Shown: positions 47,393 to 56,892, numbered from the stretch's first letter. The stretch: DNA of 64,000 nt from Desulfovibrio sp. A2 (GCF_000226255.1 NZ_AGFG01000063.1:1-64000), one strand, 5' to 3'. Notes: generated from the letters alone by a model not told the origin. Numbers and translations are program-made.

Positions 47393-48567
47393 CTGGCCTC
47401 CCCGGCCGCCAGTTCCGGCGGGCACAGTTCATCGTACAGCGCTTCCAGCGCGCGGGTCTGCGCGGCCGCGTCGAACAGCGCGGCGGCCTTGCGTCGTCCG
47501 GCCTCGCCCATGCGCCGGGCCGTTTCCGGGTGGCGCAACAGGTGCAGCACCGCCCCGGCGTAGTCCTCCACGGTGTCGGCCACCAGCCCGGTCACGCCGT
47601 GCTCCACCAGTTCCAGTTGGGCGTTGTCGCGCAGGCCGGGGCAGGGGTGGGTGATCACGGGCAGCCCGGCGGCCATGGCTTCCGCGATGGCGAGACCGAA
47701 ACTTTCCCCGGTGTCGTTGGCGTGGGCCAGCAGGGACAGTTCATTGAAGAAGGCGGCCAGTTCCGCGTCATCGCGCACCGGCGGCAGAAAGCGCACGTTG
47801 TCGCCAAGGCCGTGTTCACGCACGTAGCGTTCCGCCTCGGGGATGGCCCCGATGACGTCGTAGCGGAAACGGGGCAGCTCGCGCTGCAGGATGGGCAGGA
47901 TGTGCAGGGCCAGCGGCGACCACTTGCCCGGGTCCGGCCGGGACAGGCGGCCCAGCACGGGGCGGGTGTAGTCGCGCTCGGCCGGGGTTGGCGTCAGCCG
48001 GGCGAACAGCTCGGTGTCCACGGGGTTGTACAGCACCCGCCAGCGCGGCGGTACGGCGGGGATGCCCTGCACGCGGGCGAAGCGTTCCGCGCAGAAGCGG
48101 GAGACGAACAGGGTGACGTCGATGAGCGTGCCGGAGTGCGAGGGATCGTGCCGCCCGAACACGTTGGTCTCCACGATGGCGGGCAGACGGCGGGCCAGGG
48201 CGGCGTCAACGCCGGATGCCGCCTGGCGGAAGGCGACGCGTAGAGGGCGCAGCAGTTCGGGCTGCGGCCAGCCCGCGCGGTGCACGTGCACGATGTGGGG
48301 GGAAAAGCGTGCGGCCACGCCGCCCAGGTCGCCGCCGACAAAGGTGGTCACGCCCGCCTCGCGCAGCGGCGCGGCACGGGGGCCGTCCTCCGGGCTCCAC
48401 ACGGCCCGGTGGAAACGGGCCGGGTCCAGCCGGGCCAGCAGCAGGTGCATGACCTTTTCGGTGCCGCCAAGCCCCAGCGAGGACACCACGTGCAACACCC
48501 GGCGCTGCGTGCCGGGCTGCGGGCCGGAATGGCCCGGTGCGGGGGCGTGGAATGCGGCGGTGACCAT
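47389..48567 (-). CDS. Glycosyltransferase family 4 (GT-B)
   Basis: 392 aa. The N-terminal VVSSLGLGGTEKVMHLLL is the acceptor-domain glycine motif. The C-terminal GT1-type domain carries the nucleotide-sugar site HANDTGESFGLAIAEAMAAGLPVI near residue 300 (E-x7-E pattern). No signal peptide or membrane helix is seen. It directly precedes and overlaps the GT2-like gene, and it lies 102 bp from fliS. Together they may modify flagellin or a surface glycan; that link rests on position only. Confidence 0.82.
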   Translation of the reverse strand: MVTAAFHAPAPGHSGPQPGTQRRVLHVVSSLGLGGTEKVMHLLLARLDPARFHRAVWSPEDGPRAAPLREAGVTTFVGGDLGGVAARFSPHIVHVHRAGWPQPELLRPLRVAFRQAASGVDAALARRLPAIVETNVFGRHDPSHSGTLIDVTLFVSRFCAERFARVQGIPAVPPRWRVLYNPVDTELFARLTPTPAERDYTRPVLGRLSRPDPGKWSPLALHILPILQRELPRFRYDVIGAIPEAERYVREHGLGDNVRFLPPVRDDAELAAFFNELSLLAHANDTGESFGLAIAEAMAAGLPVITHPCPGLRDNAQLELVEHGVTGLVADTVEDYAGAVLHLLRHPETARRMGEAGRRKAAALFDAAAQTRALEALYDELCPPELAAGEAR

Positions 48568-48669
48568 GGGCCGTGTTCTAGCCCAGCGGGGCGGGCATGG
48601 GAAGGGTGCGTCCCGCCCGCCGTTTCGTCACGGGAGCGGGGCGCGTTGCGGAAATGTTGTGCGGGACCG

Positions 48670-49488
48670 TCAGCTTTGCGCGAACTTGCGGTACAGGTTG
48701 GTCGCGGCCATCCTGCTGGGGGCGAATCCCTTGGCGGGCTGGTCTTCTGTGCTGGGCGTGCTGGGCGTGCCGGGTGCGTCGGGTGCGCCGGGTGCGCTGG
48801 GCGCATTGGCCGGGGCGGCCTGGGAAATGTTCTGCGACGGGGCCACCTGCGGCGCGGCGGGCGTTCCCTGGGGGACGACCGGGCCTGCCTGCCGGGCCAC
48901 CGGTTGGGCCGCATGCACGGGGGGCACCTGCGGGGCCTGCGCTTCGGGGCGCGCGGCGTCGTCCGCCGGGGCCTGCTGCCCATAGGCCTGGGCATGGGCG
49001 CGGCCGAATTGCGCGGGCCTGCCCAGCGGCGGCATCTGCGTCGGGGGCAGCGGCGCGCGCGAGGGCGCGGCGTTGGCGGGCGCGCGGTTGGCCGCCATGC
49101 TGGCCCCGATGGCCATGGCCTCTGGGGTGTTGACGATCTGGCCGTAGGCCCCGCGCAGGCCGGACAGGATCTTGATCACCTCGTCGATGAAGCTGACGTC
49201 CATCTTGAGGTTGGCGTTGAGCAGGCGGGTGGAGCAGTAGAAGTACAGCTTGTGCAGGTTCTGCGCCAGTTCGCCGCCCTTTTCCATGTTCAGGCTGGCG
49301 TCCAGTTCGTTGACGATGTCCAGGGCCTTGGAAATGAGAATGCCCTTGCCCGCGTAGTCGCGCTCGGCAATCTTGTCCTTGGCCTGAGTCAGGAACTTGA
49401 TGGCCCCGTCATACAGCAGGAGCAACAGTTCGCCCTGGGTGGTCGTGGTGACCTGGGTCTGTAAATAGGCTTGGGCCGCCTTCTGCAT
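48670..49488 (-). CDS. fliS: Flagellar export chaperone FliS with a long Pro/Ala-rich tail
   Basis: Residues 1-125 are FliS, the flagellin-binding chaperone: AAQAYLQTQVTTTTQGELLLLLYDGAIKFL, then INVELDASLN-like NELDASLNMEKGGELAQNLHKLY and MDVSFIDEVIKILSGLRGAYG. Classic FliS ends near residue 130. Here about 145 residues of Ala/Pro/Gln-rich sequence follow (for instance APVHAAQPVARQ-like stretches and repeated PGAPDAPGTPS), ending in a basic MAATNLYRKFAQS. It lies just downstream of fliD, as in many flagellar clusters. Confidence 0.93.
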   Translation of the reverse strand: MQKAAQAYLQTQVTTTTQGELLLLLYDGAIKFLTQAKDKIAERDYAGKGILISKALDIVNELDASLNMEKGGELAQNLHKLYFYCSTRLLNANLKMDVSFIDEVIKILSGLRGAYGQIVNTPEAMAIGASMAANRAPANAAPSRAPLPPTQMPPLGRPAQFGRAHAQAYGQQAPADDAARPEAQAPQVPPVHAAQPVARQAGPVVPQGTPAAPQVAPSQNISQAAPANAPSAPGAPDAPGTPSTPSTEDQPAKGFAPSRMAATNLYRKFAQS

Positions 49489-49628
49489 TGCATTCTCCCG
49501 ATGTATGCGCCCGCGTGGTGATGCGGTGAGTGTGTCTGCGGGTTGTGGCCGTTTCCCGCGTAGCGGCGGGGGATGTTGGTCTGGTGCGCGGCCGCGCGCC
49601 GGGGGGCGGGCGGCCCGGATCGTTCAGG

Positions 49629-51359
49629 CTACGAGGACGACGAGGACAGCGACTTGATCTGGCTTTCCACCGACTTGTTGAGGGCGTCGTAGCGGGCCAG
49701 GGTGGCCTCCAGCCGCGAGAAGCGCAGCCGTTCTCGCTGTTCCCACTGGGTGACGCGGGTGACTTCCTTGTCGATCTTGTCCTGGATGTCGTCCATGATC
49801 TCCTGGTAGTTGTCTTCCAGGATCTTCAGCGCGCCTTCCTCGCCCAGCATGTCCTTGAGCTGGTCGCTGAGCCCGCTCAGCTTGCCTTCCTTGATGCGCA
49901 TGCGGCTCGAGTAGCTGCCCGCCGCAAGGTTGTCGATCTGCAGGGCAAGGCCCCGGGCGTCGCCCTCCATGGCCGTGATCTGCTTGTTCACGTTGTCCAC
50001 GTTGGCGCGCTGCCCGCCCACGTAGGCGTTGGTGATGTTGCCCGAGGCGTCCACGTCGTAGGTCACGTCGTAGACGCCCGCCTTGGTCACGCCCTTGACG
50101 TGCGAGTAGTAGCTGAAGTCGGAAGAGTCGGACACGGGCAGCCCGTCGGCGGCGAACAGTTCGGCCACCGCCGTGGGGTTCGCCTTCAGCGCCTCGTCCA
50201 GCTTTTCCTCGTCCAGTTCCAGCAGGCCGGCGTTCAGGCTGTTGGTCTCGGCATTGGTCATGATGCCGATGTGCGCCAGCGACGAATAGAGGTCGCCGCG
50301 CAGCAGGTTGCCGTCCTTGTACTGGTATTCGAAGCCCGCCGCCTTGTCCGCCGTGGCCGTCTTGAGCTGCGAGGCCAGCAACTGCACGCCGTAGTTGCCG
50401 GTGAGGATGGAGCCCTTCTGCATGGAATACAGCGACGCCGCCTTGTCTGGGCTGTCCACGTCCTTGGAGCTGTTGACGGCGGTCAGGTCCTTGATCTTGG
50501 AGCGGATGGCGTTCATGCCGTCCACGAACGACTTGACGTTCTCCTTGATCTTCTCGATGTCGGTGGCCACGGAAATCTGGGTGGTACCCGTGTCCTTGAG
50601 CGTGATGGTCATCCCCTCCACGGCGCCGGTCAGCGTGTTGGAGGTGGACTCCAGCCAGGTGGTGGCGGGCCACCCGTTGACGCGGTACTGGGCGTTCTGG
50701 TTGGCCTGTACGGTCCAGTTGGCGGGGGCGCTGGAAATGCCGGTGACGTTGGTGCCCGCGCCCACCGAGAGCGAGGCGGTGGCCCCCAGGTCCATGCCCC
50801 GGAACTGGAAGGTGTAGCCGGTGCCGTTCTGCACCAGCATGGCCTTTACCCCCGGGTTCTGGGGGTCGTTGTTGATGAGGTTCTTCAGGCCGTCCACGGT
50901 GGTGCCGCTGGGCACGTTGATGGTGCGCGTGGTGCCCTTGTAGGTGTAGACGAACTGCTGGTCGCTGCCGGAATCGTTGACCTTGGTGGTCTTGGCGGCG
51001 AAGGCGGTGTTGTAGGTCCAGATGGAACTGGTGGCCAGCCGGTTGACCTCTATCTTGTAGCTGCCCTCGAGCACGCTGGCGTCGGTGGTTGCGCTGGCCA
51101 CGGTTTCGGACGAACTGGACGGCGTCTTTACCAGGAACTTGCTCATGGTGTTCATGGAATCGACGATGTCCTTGAACGCCGCGATTTCCGTGCGCAGTTC
51201 GCCAAAGGCGTCCTGGCGTTTCTGCCAGTCGGCCTGCCACAGGGTAAGGCGCTTCTGCGGGATCTCTTCGATGGACTTCAACTGATCGATGATCTTGGAG
51301 AAGTCCGTGCCGTTGCCGAGCCCGGAAAAGTATACGCCGCCGGATGCCAGTTCAACCAT
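49629..51359 (-). CDS. fliD: Flagellar filament capping protein FliD (HAP2)
   Basis: Caps the growing flagellar filament and helps flagellin fold. The N terminus MVELASGGVYFSGLGNGTDF and the following IIDQLKSIEEIPQKRL form the D0/D1 part. A central Thr/Ser-rich domain holds ETVASATTDASV and TISVPSGTTV-like repeats. The C-terminal helical part ends LEATLARYDALNKSVESQIKSL. The 576 aa fit longer FliD proteins. The start at 51359 was chosen over one 20 codons earlier because GAGGTG lies just before it. fliS follows after 140 bp. Confidence 0.93.
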   Translation of the reverse strand: MVELASGGVYFSGLGNGTDFSKIIDQLKSIEEIPQKRLTLWQADWQKRQDAFGELRTEIAAFKDIVDSMNTMSKFLVKTPSSSSETVASATTDASVLEGSYKIEVNRLATSSIWTYNTAFAAKTTKVNDSGSDQQFVYTYKGTTRTINVPSGTTVDGLKNLINNDPQNPGVKAMLVQNGTGYTFQFRGMDLGATASLSVGAGTNVTGISSAPANWTVQANQNAQYRVNGWPATTWLESTSNTLTGAVEGMTITLKDTGTTQISVATDIEKIKENVKSFVDGMNAIRSKIKDLTAVNSSKDVDSPDKAASLYSMQKGSILTGNYGVQLLASQLKTATADKAAGFEYQYKDGNLLRGDLYSSLAHIGIMTNAETNSLNAGLLELDEEKLDEALKANPTAVAELFAADGLPVSDSSDFSYYSHVKGVTKAGVYDVTYDVDASGNITNAYVGGQRANVDNVNKQITAMEGDARGLALQIDNLAAGSYSSRMRIKEGKLSGLSDQLKDMLGEEGALKILEDNYQEIMDDIQDKIDKEVTRVTQWEQRERLRFSRLEATLARYDALNKSVESQIKSLSSSSS

Positions 51360-51585
51360 GATGCACCTCTTCGTCGGAAGAAATTTCCCGATGGGAGTTA
51401 TCCCTCCGTGGGGCTGCAAGGCCGGTGCCAGCGCGTGGCCGCCTGCCCCCTCGTGAACCTTATCGGCGGGTGAGCCGCTGGCTTTAGGGAAGCGGGCACG
51501 GGGTGAACCGCAGGGTGGAAAAGGGCTGAAGGGCGTGGTGCGGGGCGGAAGGATGGCTGGCGGGGCCTGCCCGGACGGGGCGGGG

Positions 51586-52563
51586 CTACGCCGGGGCGAG
51601 CGGGGCGGAGGTCAGGCGGGCCAGTTCGCGCCGGGCCTGTTCCGGGTCCATGCCGCGCGCGGCGGCCATGGCGGGAAGGTTTTCCTCGGCGTCGCAGGGG
51701 CGCACGTACAACGGTTGCACGTCGTCGGCGCCGTAGGCGGCTGTGGCGGCCAGGGGCAGCAGCAGGGTCGGGGCCGGGTGGTCGAACCGGGCGGGAACAA
51801 AGCGCGCCTTCGGCAGCAGCGCGGCCAGGGCCGGGGCCAGGGCGGCCCGGTTGCGGGTGGCGCCGCTGCCCATCAGGAAGACCGCACCGGTACCGTTTTC
51901 TTCGGGCGGGGTCGCCGCCGTTCGGGCCACGGCGGCGCTTTCATCGAACCGGGCCGCCGCCATTCTGGCCACGGCGGCGTCATCATTGAACCGGGCCGCC
52001 ACCATCCGGGTCACGGCGGCGTGCAGCGTGGCGGCCTCCACCGGTGTCAGGGGCTCGGGCAGGGGCGCGGGCCGGGGGGATGGCTGGGCGGCGTCGTTGG
52101 AGACGGCGGCAACATCCACGGTTTCGCCGGGCATGCGGAAGGCCTGCATGTGCACCAGGCCGCGTCGGGCGTGGGTAAGCACCCACAGCACCGCGCCGCG
52201 CGGCAGCAGCGGGCCGCAGGCCAGCAGTTGCGTATAGGAAAGCCCGGCCTGCCGCGCCCCCAGCGCACGGGCCATGCCCGCCGCCGTGGACAGCACCAGG
52301 CGCAGCCCGGTGAAGCTGCCGGGTCCCTGCACGCAGGCGATGCGCCGCACGTCGCGCAGGGACAGGCGCATCCGCGCGAAGGCGTCGGCCAGGGCCGGAG
52401 CCAGCAGTTCCGTGCCCTGCGAAGGCACGTGCCATTCCTGCGCGAAGACGGTTTCGCCCCCGCGCAGGGCGGCGGCCTGCACGCGGGACTCCGCGGCGTT
52501 CAGGGCCAGGGTGATGGCCCCGTCAGCGCGGTCCTCTGCGCACCCCGCCGTCACTGCGGTCAT
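51586..52563 (-). CDS. tsaB: tRNA t6A biosynthesis protein TsaB
   Basis: Partner of TsaD and TsaE in making threonylcarbamoyl-adenosine at tRNA A37. The N-terminal ASKHA half has ITLALNAAESRVQAAAL, and the marker CVQGPGSFTGLRLVLSTAAGMARAL is near residue 95. At 325 aa it is longer than the usual 220-240. The extra comes from an insert around residues 185-230 containing an imperfect 15-residue tandem repeat (MVAARFNDDAAVARM and MAAARFDESAAVART). Its ATG overlaps the rseP stop as ATGA, so the two are translationally coupled. Confidence 0.88.
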   Translation of the reverse strand: MTAVTAGCAEDRADGAITLALNAAESRVQAAALRGGETVFAQEWHVPSQGTELLAPALADAFARMRLSLRDVRRIACVQGPGSFTGLRLVLSTAAGMARALGARQAGLSYTQLLACGPLLPRGAVLWVLTHARRGLVHMQAFRMPGETVDVAAVSNDAAQPSPRPAPLPEPLTPVEAATLHAAVTRMVAARFNDDAAVARMAAARFDESAAVARTAATPPEENGTGAVFLMGSGATRNRAALAPALAALLPKARFVPARFDHPAPTLLLPLAATAAYGADDVQPLYVRPCDAEENLPAMAAARGMDPEQARRELARLTSAPLAPA

Positions 52564-53624
52564 TGCAGGTTCCGCACGATGTCGTTGTAGGTGGCCAGCA
52601 GCATCAGCGCCAGCAGGAAGGCCAGGCCGATGCGGGTGGTCACGTCGCGCACGCGGGCGTTGACCGGGCGGCGCATGACCATTTCCATGGCCAGGAAGAT
52701 GATGTGCCCGCCGTCCAGCACAGGCACGGGCAGCAGGTTCAGCAGGCCCAGGTTGATGCTGATCAGCGCCGTGAGCGCCAGCACGCTGTCCAGCCCCTGG
52801 CGCGACTGCTCGCTGACCATCTGGGCGATCATGATGGGGCCGCCCACGGAATCCAGCGGCACCACCCGCTCGAAGATCTTCTGCACGCTCTGGCCGGTGA
52901 TGACGATCATCCGCCAGGTCTGGTCCAGCCCGGCCTTCAGGGCCGATGCCCCGTTCAGCGGCACGGACTCGGTGCGCCCCGAAGCCTGGATGCCGATGAG
53001 CCAGGTGCGTTCCTCGTCGCCGAAGATGGTCTTGCGGCTGCGCACCTCGGGCTTCACGGGCACCGACAGGGCCGTGCCGTTTCGGTCGATGGACAGGGTC
53101 AGTTCGCGGCCCTCGCTGGCCACGATGGCCCCGGCCACCTCGTCCCACCACTGCACGGGCTTGCCGTCTATGGACACGATGCGGTCGCCGGGGGCCACGC
53201 CCGCCACGGCGGCCGGGCTTTCGGCCTGCACCCGTCCCACTTCCGGAGCCATCTGGAACTGGCCGTAGGCCCAGAACAGGCCCCAGTAGATGAACCACGC
53301 CAGCAGCAGGTTGAACACCGGCCCGGCCGCGATGACCAGCAGCCGCTGCCACGCCGGGCGCAGGGTGAAGCTGTGCCGTTTCTCGAAGCCTTCGGGCAGT
53401 TCGGCGTCTTCGCTTTCGCCCACCAGCGACACGTAGCCGCCCAGCGGCACCAGCGAGAGGCGGTAGTCGGTCTGGCCGCCGCGCCAGCCGAACAGGCGCG
53501 GGCCGAAACCCAGCGAAAAGGTCTGCACGCCGATGCCGAACAGCCGGGCCACCAGAAAGTGCCCGAGTTCATGGAAGAATATCAGGCCGCCAAGGACCAA
53601 AAGGACCGAAAGGAAGCTGCTCAT
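52560..53624 (-). CDS. rseP: RIP metalloprotease RseP (site-2 protease)
   Basis: Membrane zinc protease that cuts transmembrane signals such as anti-sigma factors. FFHELGH (His18, Glu19, His22) is the zinc-binding motif in the first helix. NLLPVPVLDGGH near residue 305 is the second catalytic motif. One PDZ domain (SPAAVAGVAPGDRIVSIDG) lies between. The 354 aa fit the single-PDZ form. Its ATG overlaps the dxr stop, and its own stop overlaps tsaB, making a coupled dxr-rseP-tsaB run. Confidence 0.95.
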   Translation of the reverse strand: MSSFLSVLLVLGGLIFFHELGHFLVARLFGIGVQTFSLGFGPRLFGWRGGQTDYRLSLVPLGGYVSLVGESEDAELPEGFEKRHSFTLRPAWQRLLVIAAGPVFNLLLAWFIYWGLFWAYGQFQMAPEVGRVQAESPAAVAGVAPGDRIVSIDGKPVQWWDEVAGAIVASEGRELTLSIDRNGTALSVPVKPEVRSRKTIFGDEERTWLIGIQASGRTESVPLNGASALKAGLDQTWRMIVITGQSVQKIFERVVPLDSVGGPIMIAQMVSEQSRQGLDSVLALTALISINLGLLNLLPVPVLDGGHIIFLAMEMVMRRPVNARVRDVTTRIGLAFLLALMLLATYNDIVRNLQ

Positions 53625-54952
53625 GCGTTGCCCGTTCCTTGCGTGCCTGCCGCGCCTGCCCAGTGGGCCACGCGGCGGCGGGTTGCGGCGTCGAGCGCCT
53701 CTATGTGGTCGATGTCGTGCATCGGGATGGAATCGTCGGTGATGGTCGCGGGTGGCGGCGGGGTGGCTGCGCCCTTGCCCGCCGTGGCCTCATGGTCGCC
53801 CAGCGCCCGTTCGATGAGCGCGGGAATGTCCATGAACCCGATGCGGCCGTGCAGGAACAGGTCCACCGCCGCCTCGTTGGCGGCGTTGAGCACCACGGGC
53901 AGGCCAGCGCCGCCGGGGGTGCGCGCCTCGCTCGCAAGCACACGCCGCGCCAGCGCAAGACACGGGAAAGAGGATAAGTCGGGAGCCTCGAAGGTCAAGC
54001 TGCCCGCCCGGACCAGGTCCAGCGGGGCCACCCCGGTGTCCACGCAGCGTGGCCAGGCCATGCAGTACGCGATGGCGATGCGCATGTCCGGCATGCCCAG
54101 GTGGGCGATTTGCGAGCCGTCCGCGTACTCCACCAGCGAATGCACGATGGACTGGGGGTGCACCACCACCTCGATGTCGTCGGGGGCCACGCCGTACAGG
54201 TGATAGGCCTCGATGACCTCCAGCCCCTTGTTCATCAGCGTGGCGGAATCGATGGTGATTTTCGCGCCCATGGACCAGTTGGGGTGGTTCAGGGCCTGTT
54301 CGCGGGTGACCGTGGACAGGAAGGCCCGGTCGCGCCCCCGGAACGGACCGCCCGACGCGGTGAGGATGATCCGCCGCACGGCATCGGGCGTGCGCGCCCC
54401 GTCCTGCAAGGTGTCGTGCACGCGCAGGGCCTGGAACACGGCGTTGTGCTCGGAATCCACGGGCAGCACCACCGCGCCCGTTTCGGCGCAAATCCGCCGG
54501 ATGAGCGCGCCCGCCAGCACCAGCGATTCCTTGTTGGCGAGGCAGATCACCTTGCCCGCGCGCGCGGCGGCCACGGTGGCCCGCAGGCCCGCCGCGCCCA
54601 CTTGGGCGGACAGCACCGTGGAGGCATCCGGCAGGGCGGCCAGCGCGGCGTATCCTTGCGGCCCCACGTGGATGTCCGGTGCGTACCCGGCGGGCAGCAG
54701 CCCGCGCAGTTGCGCCGCGCCTGCCTCGTCCAGCACGCCGAGGTGCTGCGGGCGGTGGCGCACGGCCTGTTCGGCCAGCAGGCGCACGTTACGCGCCCCG
54801 GCCAGCGCCGCCACCCGGAACAGGCCGGGGTGGGCCTCGATGACCTTCAGCGCGCTGGTGCCGATGGAGCCGGTGCTGCCCAGCAGGGCCACCGCGCGCG
54901 GCGTGGCGTCTTCCCATGCCCGGTCCGGCATGCGCGAAATGTAGCGGATCAT
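53621..54952 (-). CDS. dxr: 1-deoxy-D-xylulose-5-phosphate reductoisomerase
   Basis: Second step of the MEP isoprenoid pathway, turning DXP into MEP with NADPH. The NADPH fold begins VALLGSTGSIGTSALKVI near residue 22. KVICLANKESLVLAG, VDSEHNAVFQAL and SGGPFRG supply substrate and metal sites; HPNWSMGAKITIDSATLMNKG is the family signature. At 443 aa it is about 45 residues longer than usual because of a C-terminal Pro/Ala-rich tail with an inserted DDSIPMHDIDHI stretch. The start at 54952 has AGGA upstream; the frame continues open but unlike Dxr. rseP overlaps its stop. Confidence 0.95.
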   Translation of the reverse strand: MIRYISRMPDRAWEDATPRAVALLGSTGSIGTSALKVIEAHPGLFRVAALAGARNVRLLAEQAVRHRPQHLGVLDEAGAAQLRGLLPAGYAPDIHVGPQGYAALAALPDASTVLSAQVGAAGLRATVAAARAGKVICLANKESLVLAGALIRRICAETGAVVLPVDSEHNAVFQALRVHDTLQDGARTPDAVRRIILTASGGPFRGRDRAFLSTVTREQALNHPNWSMGAKITIDSATLMNKGLEVIEAYHLYGVAPDDIEVVVHPQSIVHSLVEYADGSQIAHLGMPDMRIAIAYCMAWPRCVDTGVAPLDLVRAGSLTFEAPDLSSFPCLALARRVLASEARTPGGAGLPVVLNAANEAAVDLFLHGRIGFMDIPALIERALGDHEATAGKGAATPPPPATITDDSIPMHDIDHIEALDAATRRRVAHWAGAAGTQGTGNA

Positions 54953-55049
54953 GCCCGTGTCCTTTCCCTTGCCCCGATTTCCGTGGTCACGCTGTCCCCC
55001 GTCCCCTCGTCCGCATGTCCCTATGTCCCCATGCCCCGCGTCGCTCTGG

Positions 55050-56552
55050 TTACGCTTGCGGCCCCTGCGCCGCAAGCTCGCGGCCGAAGGAGGTCATGAG
55101 ATCGAACAGCAGGCGGATGTCGGTCTCGGACGTGCGATGGTTGGCCACGCACAGGCGCACCCCGGCCCGGCCGCGCACCATGGCCGGGGTCAGGAACCCT
55201 TCGCCGGACGCTTCCAGCCGTTCCAGCAGGTGCACCTGCAAGCGGTCCACCTGTTCCTCGGTCCAGCCATCCCCCTGCGGCACGTAGCGCGCGCAGGCGA
55301 TGGACAGCTGCACCGGGGCCAGCACCCGCCATTCCGGCGATGCCGCGCACAGGTCGCGGAACTGGCGGGCCAGTTCCATGTTGCGCGTGACGATGCGCCG
55401 CAGCCGGTCGCGCCCGTAGGTGCGGAAGGCGAACCACACCTTCAGCGCGCGGTTGGCGCGGCTGAGGATGAACGTGGTGTTCTTGAGGTCGTGCGGATTC
55501 TCCTCGCCCAGGTACGAGGCGCGCGCCCGGAACGTGGCGATCTGTTGCGCCTTGCTGCGGAACAGGGTCACCCCGCATTCCAGCGGAATGAAGAACCATT
55601 TGTGCGGGTCCACGCAGATGGAGTCCGCCCGGTCGATGCCCGCCAGCAGCGCGCGGCCCTTGTCCGTCAGCATGGCCGCGCCGCCGTAGGCCGCATCCAC
55701 GTGGAACCACAGCCCCTCGGACGCGCAGACATCGGCGATGTCCGGCAGCGGGTCCACCGCGCCCGTGGTCACCGAGCCCGCCTGGGCCACCACGCAGAAC
55801 GGGGCCAGGCCAGCCGCCTTGTCCGCCGCGATGGCCGCGCGCAGGGCCGCCACGTCCATGCGGTTGTCCGAGTCCGAGGGCACCCCGCGCACGTTGTCCG
55901 CGCCAAGGCCCAGCAGCACCGCCGAACGTTCGATGGACATGTGTCCCTGGTCCGAAACATACAGCACCGGCGTGCGCCCGATGCCCGCGAGGCCCTTGGT
56001 GGCCGCCTCGGGAAAGTGCGCGTGGCGCGCCACGGTAAGCCCCATGAGGTTGGCCATGGTGCCGCCGGACACGATGGTGCCGCCTGGGCCGTCCGCTTTG
56101 TCCGCTATGTCCGCTCCGTCCGGGCCATCGCCAGCTTCCGGCAGGCCGAACAGCCGGGCCAGCCAGCCGATGACCACGTGCTCCAGCACCGTGGCCGCCG
56201 GGCCGCCCTTGAACGACAGCGGCGCCTGGTTCAGCCCCGTGCACACGATGTCGCCCAGCGTGCCCGCCGGGGCCGGGCTGGTGGTTATCCACGCCAGGAA
56301 ACGCGGGTGCCCGATGCGCGTGGCGTACGGCTCTATGCACCGTGCCACGTCGTCCAGCACCGCCTGCGCCCCCGCGCCGTGCTCGGGCCAGTCCGACGGT
56401 ATCAGCGCCGCCAGTTCGTCGAACGTGGCCGGATGAACCACCGGCCCCTCGGCGCGCGGGCCAATGCGCTCCACCCGGTCCGCGATCATGGTCGCCGCCC
56501 GGTGCAGCAGGGCTTCGAAATCTTCCAGGTCAAGTGTCTCGTGTCGTTGCAT
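55050..56552 (-). CDS. PLP-dependent group II amino-acid decarboxylase
   Basis: Member of the aromatic-L-amino-acid / glutamate decarboxylase family, 500 aa. The PLP Lys is about residue 318 in ICVDPHKWFFIPLECG. HVDAAYGGAAML carries the Asp that holds the PLP ring, and FLAWITTSPAPAGTLGD and GTIVSGGTMANLMGL are typical upstream motifs. It could act on tyrosine, tryptophan, glutamate or aspartate; the sequence alone does not settle this. It lies 97 bp upstream of dxr on the same strand, and hairpins of repeat family B separate it from cdsA. Confidence 0.82.
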   Translation of the reverse strand: MQRHETLDLEDFEALLHRAATMIADRVERIGPRAEGPVVHPATFDELAALIPSDWPEHGAGAQAVLDDVARCIEPYATRIGHPRFLAWITTSPAPAGTLGDIVCTGLNQAPLSFKGGPAATVLEHVVIGWLARLFGLPEAGDGPDGADIADKADGPGGTIVSGGTMANLMGLTVARHAHFPEAATKGLAGIGRTPVLYVSDQGHMSIERSAVLLGLGADNVRGVPSDSDNRMDVAALRAAIAADKAAGLAPFCVVAQAGSVTTGAVDPLPDIADVCASEGLWFHVDAAYGGAAMLTDKGRALLAGIDRADSICVDPHKWFFIPLECGVTLFRSKAQQIATFRARASYLGEENPHDLKNTTFILSRANRALKVWFAFRTYGRDRLRRIVTRNMELARQFRDLCAASPEWRVLAPVQLSIACARYVPQGDGWTEEQVDRLQVHLLERLEASGEGFLTPAMVRGRAGVRLCVANHRTSETDIRLLFDLMTSFGRELAAQGPQA

Positions 56553-56593
56553 GGGGTGTAAAGTATGCGAGTTGCGGCGTGTCTGGAGCTATT

Positions 56594-56699
56594 CCGGGGG
56601 AAGGGGGGAAACCACTTTTCGCGTTGCGGTCGCCATCCGTAAGGCTCGGAGACTCGCCTGACGGCTGCCGCAAAAGTGGTTTTCCCCCTTCCCCCGGAC
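56594..56699. repeat. Repeat family B, copy B1 (large hairpin)
   Basis: A 106-bp inverted repeat. Outer arms (TCCGGGGGAAGGGGG with its complement, then ACCACTTTT and AAAAGTGGT) enclose a core with ATCCGTAAGGCTCGG. The core is shared with B2 and B3, while the arms are not. Confidence 0.75.
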
Positions 56700-56716
56700 C
56701 CCCATCCCCCTTTCCA

Positions 56717-56768
56717 CCAAACTTTTCAATGGGTATGGCGGCAACGGTTTTTCAATTGAAAAGTTTGG
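56717..56768. repeat. Perfect 14-bp inverted repeat
   Basis: CCAAACTTTTCAAT at 56717-56730 and its exact complement at 56755-56768 enclose a 24-nt loop. It sits between B1 and B2, so cdsA is followed by three hairpins in a row. Confidence 0.7.
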
Positions 56769-56786
56769 GAGGATGGAGAGGGGGTG

Positions 56787-56885
56787 CGGGGGAGAGGAAG
56801 GAACCTTTAGCTCTGCTGTCGTCATCCGTATGGCTCGAAGACTCGCCGACGGCTGTCGCTTCAAAAGGTTCCTTCCTCTCCCCCG
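56787..56885. repeat. Repeat family B, copy B2 (large hairpin)
   Basis: A 99-bp inverted repeat starting 7 bp past the cdsA stop. Arms CGGGGGAGAGGAAGGAACC and complement enclose the core GTCGTCATCCGTATGGCTCG. It differs from B1 in its arms but not its core, and likely forms part of the cdsA transcript 3' end. Confidence 0.75.
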
Positions 56886-56892
56886 ACAAGCA

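Noticed and set aside
55050..56552. Naming the decarboxylase as tyrosine or glutamate decarboxylase
   Set aside because: The PLP site is clear, but no substrate-deciding residue can be judged by eye, so only the family is given.
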